A DNA stretch of 64,000 bases from JBBCJR01 sp037190805 (GTDB lineage Bacteria > Pseudomonadota > Alphaproteobacteria > Sphingomonadales > Sphingomonadaceae), in the NCBI GenBank assembly GCA_037190805.1, contig JBBCJR010000023.1, positions 1 to 64,000 on the forward strand. Direction: 5' to 3'. The number at the start of each line of letters is the position of its first letter. Within the stretch, counting starts at the first letter, position 1. Position numbers and translations under genes: made by a program. Shown here piece after piece: positions 53,254 to 62,794 of the stretch. The notes beneath the pieces were generated by a model. The model saw only the letters and a list, made by a program, of their open reading frames with translations, made no database searches and had not been told where the DNA came from.

Positions 53254-54470
53254 CCGAAAATCTTCCTCACCCGGTCGAGGCCGGCGACAAGGGCATCGAT
53301 GTCGGCCGGGCCGTTATAGACGCCGAAGCTGGCCCGCGCCGTCGCCGGCACGCCGAGATGGTCCATCAGCGGCTGGGCACAGTGGTGGCCGGCGCGGATC
53401 GCCACCCGGCCTTCGTCCAATATGGTGCCGACGTCATGGGGATGCACCCCCTCGACGGCAAAGCTGACGATGCCGGCGCTATCCTCCGGTCCCAGCAGGC
53501 GAACGCTGTTCATCGATCCCAGCGCCGACCGCGTCTCGGCGACCAGTGCCGCTTCGTGCGCGTTGATAGCGGAGAGGCCGATGCCGTCGACATAGTCGAT
53601 GGCGGCGTGAAGCCCGATAGCGCCGACGATGTGGGGCGTTCCGGCCTCGAACCGCGCCGGCGGCGGCGCATAGGTGGTGCGCTCGAACGTCACCCGGTCG
53701 ATCATCGCCCCGCCGCCCTGCCAGGGCGGCATCGCATCGAGCAGGTCTGCCCGGCCCCACAGGACGCCGATCCCGGTCGGTCCGTAAAGCTTGTGCCCCG
53801 AAAACACGTAGAAGTCGCAGCCGAGGTCGGCGACGTCGACCGGCAGCCGGGGCACCGCCTGGCATCCGTCGAGCAGCAGCTTCGCGCCGACCGCATGCGC
53901 CGCCCGCGCCGCCCGGCGCGCGTCGAGCACCGAGCCGAGGACGTTCGAGACATGGGCGAGCGCGACGAGTTTGTGCGCCGGGGTCAGCATCGCCTCGACG
54001 GCGTCGAGGTCGACCCGGCCCGCCTCGTCCAGCGGCGCGACGTCGATGATCGCGCCGGTGCGTTCGGCGATGAGTTGCCACGGCACGATGTTGGAATGAT
54101 GTTCGAGCCGCGACAGCAGGATGCGGTCGCCGGGCCGGAAATGGGCACCGCCCCAGCTCTGGGCGACAAGGTTGATGCCCTCGGTCGCACCGCGCACGAA
54201 GACCACTTCCGCCGGATCGGAGGCGCCGATGAAGCGGGCGACCCGCGCCCGCGCCGTCTCGAACGCCACGGTCATGTCGGCGGAGCGTGCGTAAACACCC
54301 CGATGCACCGTCGCATAGGTTTCGCCATAGGCGCGGACGATGGCGTCTATCACAACCTGCGGCTTCTGCGCCGTGGCGGCGGTGTCGAGATAGGCCCAGC
54401 CGGCCGGGATCGCCGGGAAATCGGCCAGCCGGTCGAGCGGGCGGGCGGCAGCGAGGGCCGGCGAACTCAT
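53250..54470 (-). CDS. sufS: Cysteine desulfurase SufS
   Basis: SufS releases sulfur from cysteine for cluster assembly. The 406-residue PLP enzyme has the Schiff-base Lys227 in FSGHKLYGPTG, YLDTAATAQKP near the N-terminus, the PLP histidine in LSRLEHHSNIVPW and the persulfide Cys364 in RAGHHCAQPLM. This is the class II, SufS-type desulfurase. It overlaps sufT (ATGA) and sufD (4 bases), in the standard operon order. The SufE-type partner is not in the operon. Confidence 0.96.
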   Translation of the reverse strand: MSSPALAAARPLDRLADFPAIPAGWAYLDTAATAQKPQVVIDAIVRAYGETYATVHRGVYARSADMTVAFETARARVARFIGASDPAEVVFVRGATEGINLVAQSWGGAHFRPGDRILLSRLEHHSNIVPWQLIAERTGAIIDVAPLDEAGRVDLDAVEAMLTPAHKLVALAHVSNVLGSVLDARRAARAAHAVGAKLLLDGCQAVPRLPVDVADLGCDFYVFSGHKLYGPTGIGVLWGRADLLDAMPPWQGGGAMIDRVTFERTTYAPPPARFEAGTPHIVGAIGLHAAIDYVDGIGLSAINAHEAALVAETRSALGSMNSVRLLGPEDSAGIVSFAVEGVHPHDVGTILDEGRVAIRAGHHCAQPLMDHLGVPATARASFGVYNGPADIDALVAGLDRVRKIFG

Positions 54471-55552
54471 GCGCGCGCCTCCAGCCAGCGGTCGGCATCG
54501 GCCTGAAAGGCATCACGCACCGCATCTTCCCCGATGCGGCCGATGGCGTCGGCGACGAAGCTGCGGGTCAGGATCGCTTCCGCTTCCGCCGGCGGCACGC
54601 CCCGGCTGGCAAGGTAGAAGAGGGCCGCCCGGTCGAGCTCGCCCACCGTCGCGCCGTGGGCGCACTTGACGTCGTCGGCGAAGATTTCCAGCTCGGGCTT
54701 GAGATTGACGGTCGCGCCCCGGCGCAGGAGCAGCCCGCGCAGCGACTGTTCGCCATCGGTCTTCTGCGCGCCCCGCGCCACCTCGACCCTCGCAGCCACA
54801 GAAGCGATGGCCTGATCGTCGGCAACGAGGCGCCAGACCTGCCGGCTGCTGCCGCCGGGCGCGGCGTGACGAACGACGACGGCGGCGTCATGGCGCTGGG
54901 CGTCACGAGCGAGCAATGCGCCGCCGATCTCGGCGAACGCCCCCTCGCCGGTCAGTGTCACCGCCGCGTCGATCCGCGAGCCCGCGCCTCCACCGCCAAG
55001 CGCGATGCTGACCAGGCTGGCGCCGGTGCTCAACTCCGCTTCGTCGCGCAGCGAGGTGAAGCCGTCGTCCTGCAACAGCCGCACCGAACGCATCAGCCGC
55101 GCGCCTTGGCCGAGCGCGATCGCCGTCAGCCGATTCGCCCAACCGGCGCCGACATAGGTTTCGACGATGCTGGCCTGCGCATCGTCGGCAAGGTGGATCC
55201 GCGACGGCAGATGATTGGCGCCGCCGGTTGCGACATGGATGATCTCGATCGGCCCGGCGGCGCCGTCAGCCTCGACCGACAGCGTCCAGCCCGCGCCATC
55301 GGCCGTCAGGCGGCCGAGCGGATGGTCGCTCGCAGCGCCGGTTTCGCCGATTCGGATCGGGCCGAGGTCGCTTGCCGCCGGGTCGAGCATGCCGTCGATG
55401 AACAGCAGACGCGGGCCGTCACCGATCCACAGCGCGTCGACATCCGCCGCCCCGCCGATGGGCACGTCCGCCGCCAGCGCCGGCAGTCGGCCGAGGTCGG
55501 ACCAGCGCCATGCCTCGTCACGGCTGGTCGGCAGGGCGAGCGGCAGGCTCAC
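54467..55552 (-). CDS. sufD: FeS cluster assembly protein SufD
   Basis: SufD joins SufB and SufC in the scaffold complex. The 361-residue beta-helix protein shows the SufBD C-terminal core: ADDVKCAHGATVGELDRAALFYLASRGVPPAEAEAILTRSFVADAIGRI with the conserved KCxHGAT motif. The N-terminal half is divergent, as is usual. GTG 55552 is the start and overlaps the sufC stop (GTGA). The sequence is shorter than enterobacterial SufD (about 420). Confidence 0.93.
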   Translation of the reverse strand: MSLPLALPTSRDEAWRWSDLGRLPALAADVPIGGAADVDALWIGDGPRLLFIDGMLDPAASDLGPIRIGETGAASDHPLGRLTADGAGWTLSVEADGAAGPIEIIHVATGGANHLPSRIHLADDAQASIVETYVGAGWANRLTAIALGQGARLMRSVRLLQDDGFTSLRDEAELSTGASLVSIALGGGGAGSRIDAAVTLTGEGAFAEIGGALLARDAQRHDAAVVVRHAAPGGSSRQVWRLVADDQAIASVAARVEVARGAQKTDGEQSLRGLLLRRGATVNLKPELEIFADDVKCAHGATVGELDRAALFYLASRGVPPAEAEAILTRSFVADAIGRIGEDAVRDAFQADADRWLEARA

Positions 55553-56292
55553 GCGGCGATCGCCCCGTAACCCTCGCGTTCCAGCTCCAGCGCCAGCTCG
55601 GGCCCGCCGGAGCGGACGATGCGGCCACCGGCCAGGACATGGACATGATCGGGACGGACATAATCCAGCAGGCGCTGATAATGGGTGATCAGCAGCACCG
55701 CCTTATCCGGTGCCCGCATGATGCGGTTGATGCCGTCCCCCACAGTCCGCAGCGCGTCGATGTCGAGGCCGCTGTCGGTTTCGTCGAGGATCGCGAGCGT
55801 GGGGTCGATGACGCCCATCTGGACCATCTCGTTGCGCTTTTTCTCGCCGCCGGAGAAGCCGACATTGACCGGCCGCTTCATCAGCTCGAAATCGAGGCCC
55901 AGCCGCTCGGCCTGATCGCGGGCGAGCTTCAGGAAGGCGCCCGCCGACAACTCGGCTTCGCCCCGCTCGCGCCGCTGGGCGTTGAGCGCCGTGCGCAGAA
56001 ACTGAACGTTCGACACGCCCGGAATCTCGACCGGATACTGGAACCCGAGGAACAGCCCGGCGGCGGCGCGCTGGTGCGGGTCCAACGCCAGCAGGTCGGC
56101 GCCGTTCAGACGCACGCTGCCACCCGTCACCGTATAGCCGGGCCGGCCGCCCAAGACATAAGCGAGGGTCGACTTGCCGGCACCGTTGGGACCCATGATG
56201 GCGTGAACCTCACCAGCACCGATCGCCAGGGTCAGGCCGTTGAGGATCGGCTTGCCGTCAATCTCGGCGCTCAGATTATCGATGGTCAGCAT
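55549..56292 (-). CDS. sufC: FeS assembly ATPase SufC
   Basis: SufC is the ABC-type ATPase of the SufBCD scaffold. The 247-residue protein has Walker A GPNGAGKST near residue 36, the signature FSGGEKKRNEM, Walker B LAILDETDSGLD and the H-loop ITHY. GFQYPVEIPGV is a SufC-specific segment. ATG 56292 overlaps the stop of the lipoprotein gene upstream (TGATG), and sufD overlaps its own stop. Confidence 0.96.
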   Translation of the reverse strand: MLTIDNLSAEIDGKPILNGLTLAIGAGEVHAIMGPNGAGKSTLAYVLGGRPGYTVTGGSVRLNGADLLALDPHQRAAAGLFLGFQYPVEIPGVSNVQFLRTALNAQRRERGEAELSAGAFLKLARDQAERLGLDFELMKRPVNVGFSGGEKKRNEMVQMGVIDPTLAILDETDSGLDIDALRTVGDGINRIMRAPDKAVLLITHYQRLLDYVRPDHVHVLAGGRIVRSGGPELALELEREGYGAIAA

Positions 56293-56695
56293 CAGGGATT
56301 CGCGGCCTCCACGGGCGTCTTCAACTTCTGGGTCACGGCGGCCACCAGCGCCTGGTCGCGCAATTCGACGTCGAGGGCCGACACGGACTGGTCGGCAACC
56401 GCGCGCGACGTCGTCTCATCCTCGGTGGGATAGCCGATGCGGCGGAACTTCAGCACTTCATTGCCCAGCGTCTCGCGCAACGGGCGGCAGGCGGCGAAGG
56501 CCTCGTTGACGGTCGCATGCTGGTCGGTGATGACGCCGGTGCCCTTCACATAGTCGAGCACGCAGGCCTGATATTTGGCGATGCCCTCGTCCATCGCGGC
56601 CCGGGTCGCCTGACCTTCGCTGGGCGGCGCCTGCTTCGCCTCGCAGGCGGCGAGGACGAGCAGCGACGTGAGGGCGAGGGGGGCAAAACGCATCT

Positions 56696-56699
<4 letters not shown>
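56292..56699 (-). CDS. Putative lipoprotein embedded in the suf operon
   Basis: A 135-residue protein between sufB and sufC. The N-terminus MKMRFAPLALTSLLVLAAC has a lipobox, so Cys19 may be acylated and the protein would be periplasmic or outer-membrane. Two further Cys (KYQACVLDY, FAACRPLR) and a helix-rich body follow. No family was recognised. It starts on the sufB stop (ATGA) and ends on the sufC start (TGATG), so it is translated within the operon. An envelope protein inside a cytosolic assembly operon is unexpected. Confidence 0.75.
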
Positions 56700-58164
<1,465 letters not shown>

Positions 58165-58168
<4 letters not shown>

Positions 58169-58572
58169 GCCGACACTCCCGACAGGCTGGCCAGGCTGAC
58201 CTCGGCCAGTGCGCCGCGAATGGCGCCGTTGACGGCGCCCCAATGCGGACGAACCCGGCAACCGCTTTCCAGCGCGCAGTCGTGACGGCCCTGTTCGACG
58301 CAAGCGGTCATCGCGATCGGCCCTTCGACCGCCTCGATGATCTCGGCCAGGCTGATGCCGGCGGCGTCGCGGGCGAGGCGGAAGCCCCCGCCCGTGCCGC
58401 GCGATGATTCGAGCAGGCCCGCCAGGGCCAGCCGGCCCAGCAGTTTCTGCACGGTCGGCAGCGGCACGCCCGTCTCCTCGGCCAGCACGGTCGCCGACAG
58501 CCGCTCCCCGCCGCCACGAGCGGCGGCGGACAGGATGACGACCGCATAGTCGGCAAGACTGGTCAGGCGCAC
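58165..58572 (-). CDS. Rrf2-family regulator of the suf operon (IscR/SufR-like)
   Basis: A 135-residue Rrf2-type repressor with an N-terminal winged helix (RLTSLADYAVVILSAAA) and a three-cysteine cluster motif at Cys91, Cys99 and Cys105 (C-x7-C-x5-C), followed by His110. IscR uses C-x5-C-x5-C, so the first spacing is unusual. It probably senses Fe-S status and represses this operon, of which it is the first gene. GTG 58572 gives the standard MRLTS start; the ATG-lacking frame could also begin at TTG 58584. Confidence 0.92.
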
Positions 58573-58583
58573 GCGAGCTTCCA

Positions 58584-58606
58584 ATCGGATTGATTCGATC
58601 GGATTG
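58584..58606 (-). promoter_or_regulatory. Direct-repeat operator candidate upstream of the suf operon
   Basis: The nine-base unit CAATCCGAT (minus strand) occurs twice, at 58606-58598 and 58592-58584, with a 14-base period. The whole region is also partly palindromic (CCAATC at one end, GATTGG at the other). It lies at the rrf2 start and is the only such element in the leader, making it the likely site for the Rrf2 protein. Confidence 0.5.
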
Positions 58607-58700
58607 GCAGGTGGTCGTTCAGGCGTGCCGGGTCAAGGGGGATTTATCGATGTCGCGCTGATTGACGTGGCCGGCCCTGCCCACCCCGGTAGCGCAGACG

Positions 58701-59543
58701 CTAGCTGATCAGGTTCAGTTTCGGCAGCTCGCGGATCAGCTTGCGCCGATTGAGCGTGAGCCGGGTGACGGGGGGCGGATCGATTCCGAACCGACGCGGA
58801 GTAAGGCCGGTGAAGCGCTTGAACTCGCGGATGAAATGAGACTGGTCGTAAAAGGCATCGCCCGCCGCCTCCTGCCAGTCGCCCGGCCGTTCGACCAGGC
58901 GGACGGCTGACCGCAGCGCCCGGTATTTCCGCGCCAGCAATTTGGGCGAGGCACCATAGACGCGGTTGGTGAGCCGCTCGATCTGCCGGACGGAGAGCCC
59001 GGATGCCCGAACCAGATCGTCGACATCGGGCGACGGCGCCCCTGTCAGCCAGTCGTCGGCCAGGGTGACGAACCAGATCGGCGCCCGATAGGCACGATCG
59101 ATCAGAACCCGCATCATGCGATTGGCGATCCCCACCATCGCCTCGATCGTCGATGCCTCGCGCAGGGCGTCGAGCGCCTCGTTGACCAGTGGGCCGAACA
59201 AGGCCCGCGCCTCCACCACCCGATCTGAAACCTGATGCGCCTCCATCCCGACCAGCGCACTCCACCCGGCGGGGCGGAAGCCGACGCCGAACACCCATAG
59301 CGGACCTTCGGCGGTAAACCGGGTGGCCGAGTTGGTCGGCCCGGTCAGCATCGCGTCGGGGCACGCCTCATGCCGACCATCGCCAAAGGTATAGGATCCC
59401 CGCCCCTGCAGCATGAATCGCAACTGAGGCAGATCGGCGCGGGTCACATCGTCGATGCGCGGCAGATCAGCGCGGAACAGATAATAGGAGGATATATAGT
59501 CCCTGAGGTCTGGCGACGGCCCGGCATAGCGCAGCGAAAACAT
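58701..59543 (-). CDS. AraC-family transcriptional regulator
   Basis: A 280-residue AraC-type regulator. The C-terminal double helix-turn-helix (about 165-255) contains VRASGLSVRQIERLTNRVYGASPKLLARKYRALR and AFYDQSHFIREFKRFTGLTPRRF, the family signature. The N-terminal half (about 1-140) is a divergent ligand domain with FGVGFRPAGWSALVGMEAHQVSDRVV, similar to DUF6597-type regulators. The target is unknown and no neighbour stands out. ATG 59543 is the only strong start. Confidence 0.9.
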   Translation of the reverse strand: MFSLRYAGPSPDLRDYISSYYLFRADLPRIDDVTRADLPQLRFMLQGRGSYTFGDGRHEACPDAMLTGPTNSATRFTAEGPLWVFGVGFRPAGWSALVGMEAHQVSDRVVEARALFGPLVNEALDALREASTIEAMVGIANRMMRVLIDRAYRAPIWFVTLADDWLTGAPSPDVDDLVRASGLSVRQIERLTNRVYGASPKLLARKYRALRSAVRLVERPGDWQEAAGDAFYDQSHFIREFKRFTGLTPRRFGIDPPPVTRLTLNRRKLIRELPKLNLIS

Positions 59544-59877
59544 GTCGCCCCATTTCCCTCCGCGATGCCGACATCCGCCAGATCACGCGCCCTCCATGGC
59601 GCCCTCATTCGATAATGAATCGCAGAAAGAAAAGGAACCCCGGCCAGACGAGCCGGCCGGGGTTCTTAAGGTAAGGAATCCGTGAAACCCCTCGTCCTGA
59701 CGGACAGGTGTTCGACGGCCCTTGGGTCGCGGCGTCGTTATGGCATGGCAAGCGCTGCCAGAATTGGAGAAAAACGACATCAGCAGCGTTAATTTTTCTT
59801 TGCCGTCATCAAGCCCCTCCACCGCGCGGGCATCGCCGGCCTTGGCCCGCGCGCCCGGCTTTGGCATGAGCGTCACC
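59544..59877. other. Divergent gap between the AraC gene and pyrD
   Basis: The 334-base gap holds the minus-strand terminator above. GTG-started or other short frames exist but none has a ribosome site or recognisable product. The pyrD frame is open back to 59722 without protein-like sequence. Apart from the terminator and possible small RNA, I see nothing definable. Confidence 0.4.
59633..59667 (-). terminator. Strong minus-strand intrinsic terminator in a divergent gap
   Basis: GAACCCCGGCC at 59635-59645 pairs with GGCCGGGGTTC at 59655-59665, extended by flanking pairs to 59633 and 59667. Read on the minus strand it is followed by TTTTCTTTCT; read on the plus strand it has no T run. No minus-strand gene ends here, so it implies a short transcript starting to the right, inside the pyrD leader. 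Confidence 0.7.
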
Positions 59878-60915
59878 ATGTCGCTCTACCCCCTCGTCCG
59901 CCCGCTGCTGTTCACGATCGAGCCCGAACGCGCTCACCGTTTGACGATCGCCGCCTTGAAGATGTTGCCGGCGACGATCACGCCGGCCCCCGATCCCCGA
60001 GTCGCGATACGGGTGGCGGGGCTCGACTTTCCCAATCCGGTGGGTCTTGCCGCCGGATTCGACAAGGACGCCGAGGTGCCGGACGCGATGCTGGCCCTCG
60101 GCTTCGGCTTCGTCGAAGTGGGTACGCTGACGCCGCTGCCGCAGGCGGGGAATCCGCGCCCGCGGCTGTTCCGGCTGGCGGAGGACCAGGCGGTCATCAA
60201 CCGCATGGGCTTCAACAATCGCGGCCAGACGGAGGCGCTGGCCCGGCTGGCGACGCGGCGGCGGCGCGGTATCGTCGGGATCAACATCGGCGCCAACAAG
60301 GATGCCGTCGACCGCATCGCCGACTATGCGGCCGGCGTGCGCGCGGCCGCCCCCCTGGCGGACTATTTGACGATCAACATTTCGTCCCCCAACACGCCGG
60401 GTCTGCGTGCCCTCCAGTCGCGCGCGGCGCTCGACGAGTTGCTGGCGGGCGCGGTGGAAGCGCGGGGAGCCGGGGGGCCGCCGCTGTTTCTGAAAATCGC
60501 CCCTGACCTCGAACCCGCCGACATCGATGACATCGCGGCCGTGGTCGTCGCGCGCGGCATCGACGCGATCGTCGTCGCCAACACAACGATCACCCGTCCC
60601 CCTCTACAATCGCGCCATGCCGATGAGGCCGGCGGCCTGTCGGGCGCGCCGCTTCGCGACCTCGCCCTCGCCCGACTGCGTGACATGCGGCGGGCGACCG
60701 GCGGCGGCATCCCACTGATCGCCGCCGGCGGCATCGCCTCGGCGGCCGACGCCTATGCCCGCATCCGGGCAGGCGCCAGCCTGGTGCAACTCTATTCCGC
60801 GCTGGTCTATGAGGGACCGGGCCTTGCTCGACGCATCGCCACCGCCATGCCGGCCCTCCTGGCGCGGGACGGCTTCGCTTCGGTCGGCGAGGCTGTCGGC
60901 GTCGACGACGCCTGA
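59878..60915 (+). CDS. pyrD: Class 2 dihydroorotate dehydrogenase (quinone)
   Basis: PyrD oxidises dihydroorotate to orotate in pyrimidine synthesis, passing electrons to ubiquinone at the membrane. The 345-residue protein has the class 2 N-terminal helix (LYPLVRPLLFTIEPERAHRLT), NPVGLAAGFDKDAEV, GTLTPLPQAGNPRPRLFR, NISSPNTPGLR (catalytic Ser region) and IAAGGIASAADAYARIRAGASLVQLYSAL for FMN. ATG 59878 is chosen; ATG 59866 is possible. No clear ribosome site. Confidence 0.96.
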   Translation: MSLYPLVRPLLFTIEPERAHRLTIAALKMLPATITPAPDPRVAIRVAGLDFPNPVGLAAGFDKDAEVPDAMLALGFGFVEVGTLTPLPQAGNPRPRLFRLAEDQAVINRMGFNNRGQTEALARLATRRRRGIVGINIGANKDAVDRIADYAAGVRAAAPLADYLTINISSPNTPGLRALQSRAALDELLAGAVEARGAGGPPLFLKIAPDLEPADIDDIAAVVVARGIDAIVVANTTITRPPLQSRHADEAGGLSGAPLRDLALARLRDMRRATGGGIPLIAAGGIASAADAYARIRAGASLVQLYSALVYEGPGLARRIATAMPALLARDGFASVGEAVGVDDA

Positions 60916-60994
60916 GCGAGGCGGGGCCTTGACCGTTGCGGCAACCCAACGACGCCGCTTCCCCAGCGACTGAACTCCCTCTACGGTCCGCGCC

Positions 60995-62698
60995 ATGATG
61001 ATCCAGCGCCTCGCCTGTCTGGCAGCCTTGCTGCTCGCCGCCTGCACCACGGCACCTTCCGCGCCCGTCGGGGCCGCCGGCCGGGGCGTGGTGTCGGCCG
61101 CCGACCCACGCGCGGCCGAAGCGGGACGATGGGCGCTGAACGAAGGCGGCACCGCGGCCGACGCGACCATCGCCATGATGCTCGCCCTGACCGTGGTCGA
61201 ACCCCAATCCTCCGGCATCGGCGGCGGGGGCCTGCTGGTCTATCACGATGCGCGCGGAGCCGGGCGCATCGACACCATCGACGGGCGCGAGACCGCGCCG
61301 GCATCGGCCAGTCCAAACCAGTTCATCGGCGCCGACGGCAAGCCACTGCCCTTCCGCGAAGCGGTGGCGAGCGGCCTGTCCGTCGGAGTCCCCGGCAATA
61401 TCCGCCTGGCCGCCCGCGCCCATGAGCGCTGGGGCAAGCTGGACTGGGAGATGCTGTTCAAGCCGGCGATCGATCTTGCCGATGGCGGCTTTCTGGTGAC
61501 ACCCGCCCTGCATCGGTCGCTGGTCCGGGCGCAGCGAAACTGGGCGGACTTCCCCGATATCCGCGCCATCTATTACGAACCGGACGGCACGCCCAAGGCG
61601 GTCGGCGCGCGCGTCCGCAATCCCGATCTGGCACGAGCGTTGCGCCGGATGGCCACCGAGGGACCCTCGGCTTTCTATACCGGGGCGGGCGCCGATGCGA
61701 TCGTGCGCGCCGTTGCCGCCGCGCCTCATCATCCCAAGGCGCTGACCGCAGCCGATCTCGCCGCTTACCGGGCCAAGGACAGGGACTCGGTTTGCGCTCA
61801 GTATCGCAGCTATCGGATCTGCGGCATGGGCCCACCCTCGTCGGGGGCGACGACGGTGCTCGGCATCCTTGGCATGCTCGAGCGATTCGACATGAAGGGA
61901 CTGGGCAAGGACGACGCCCGCGCCTGGCACCTGATCGGCGAGGCAATGCGCCTCGCCTATGCCGATCGCCTGCTCTATCTGGGCGACAGCGATTTCGTGC
62001 CGGTACCGGTCGCGGGCCTGATCGATCCCGCCTACCTGACCGAGCGGTCGCAGCTGATCGACATCGACAGCACCCGGCGCGACTATCCGGCTGGCACGCC
62101 GCCCGGTGCACGGCCGCGCACCGCCGGCACCGGGGTCGACGAACAGGGCACGACCCATTTCTCGGCCGTCGACGGCAGCGGCAACGTCGCCAGCATGACC
62201 TCCACTGTCGAGCAGGCCTTCGGCAGCCAGCTGATCGCCAACGGCTTCGTCCTCAACAACGAGCTGACCGACTTCAGCTTCGTCCCCGAACGGGACGGCG
62301 CGCCGGTCGCCAATCGGGTCGAGCCGGGCAAGCGGCCCCTGTCGTCGATGTCGCCGACCATCGTCTATGATCAGAGCGGTCGTCCGGTGCTCGCGATCGG
62401 ATCGGCGGGCGGGCCGCGCATCATCATGCACGTCACCAAGGCACTCGTCGGCTATATCGACTGGGGCCTGACGGCGGCCGAAGCGATCGCGCTGCCCAAT
62501 CTCTATTTCTCGCGCAGCGGCGGGCTGATGGTCGAAGCCGGCACCAGCGTCGACGCGATGCGCCCGGCGCTGGCGCGACTCGGCCAGACGGTGGTGGCCG
62601 CCGATCTCGATTCCAAGCTGAACGCGGTGGAATGGACGGAGAGCGGCTGGCGCGGCGCCGCCGACCCGCGCAGCGAAGGCGTCGCCCTCAGCCAGTAG
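60995..62698 (+). CDS. ggt: Gamma-glutamyltransferase, probable lipoprotein
   Basis: GGT cleaves glutathione and other gamma-glutamyl compounds in the periplasm. The 567-residue proenzyme has GTTHFSAVDGSGN with the autoprocessing nucleophile Thr386, PQSSGIGGGGLLVYHD near residue 70 and GKRPLSSMSPTIV plus GSAGGPRII in the small subunit. The N-terminus MIQRLACLAALLLAACTT has a lipobox, so Cys17 may be lipidated, unlike the usual cleaved signal peptide. It follows pyrD by 79 bases. Confidence 0.94.
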   Translation: MMIQRLACLAALLLAACTTAPSAPVGAAGRGVVSAADPRAAEAGRWALNEGGTAADATIAMMLALTVVEPQSSGIGGGGLLVYHDARGAGRIDTIDGRETAPASASPNQFIGADGKPLPFREAVASGLSVGVPGNIRLAARAHERWGKLDWEMLFKPAIDLADGGFLVTPALHRSLVRAQRNWADFPDIRAIYYEPDGTPKAVGARVRNPDLARALRRMATEGPSAFYTGAGADAIVRAVAAAPHHPKALTAADLAAYRAKDRDSVCAQYRSYRICGMGPPSSGATTVLGILGMLERFDMKGLGKDDARAWHLIGEAMRLAYADRLLYLGDSDFVPVPVAGLIDPAYLTERSQLIDIDSTRRDYPAGTPPGARPRTAGTGVDEQGTTHFSAVDGSGNVASMTSTVEQAFGSQLIANGFVLNNELTDFSFVPERDGAPVANRVEPGKRPLSSMSPTIVYDQSGRPVLAIGSAGGPRIIMHVTKALVGYIDWGLTAAEAIALPNLYFSRSGGLMVEAGTSVDAMRPALARLGQTVVAADLDSKLNAVEWTESGWRGAADPRSEGVALSQ

Positions 62699-62794
62699 AT
62701 CGACGGTTTCGCCAGTCGAAGGCTCTGGACGGAACGGCCCGCTTCGGACAGGATTCGGAACCAACGACAATGATATAGCCGCTTGGGGAGAGCG

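Noticed and set aside
59583..59879. 98-codon minus-strand frame across the orphan terminator
   Set aside because: The frame would run through the hairpin, has no recognised motif and no ribosome site.
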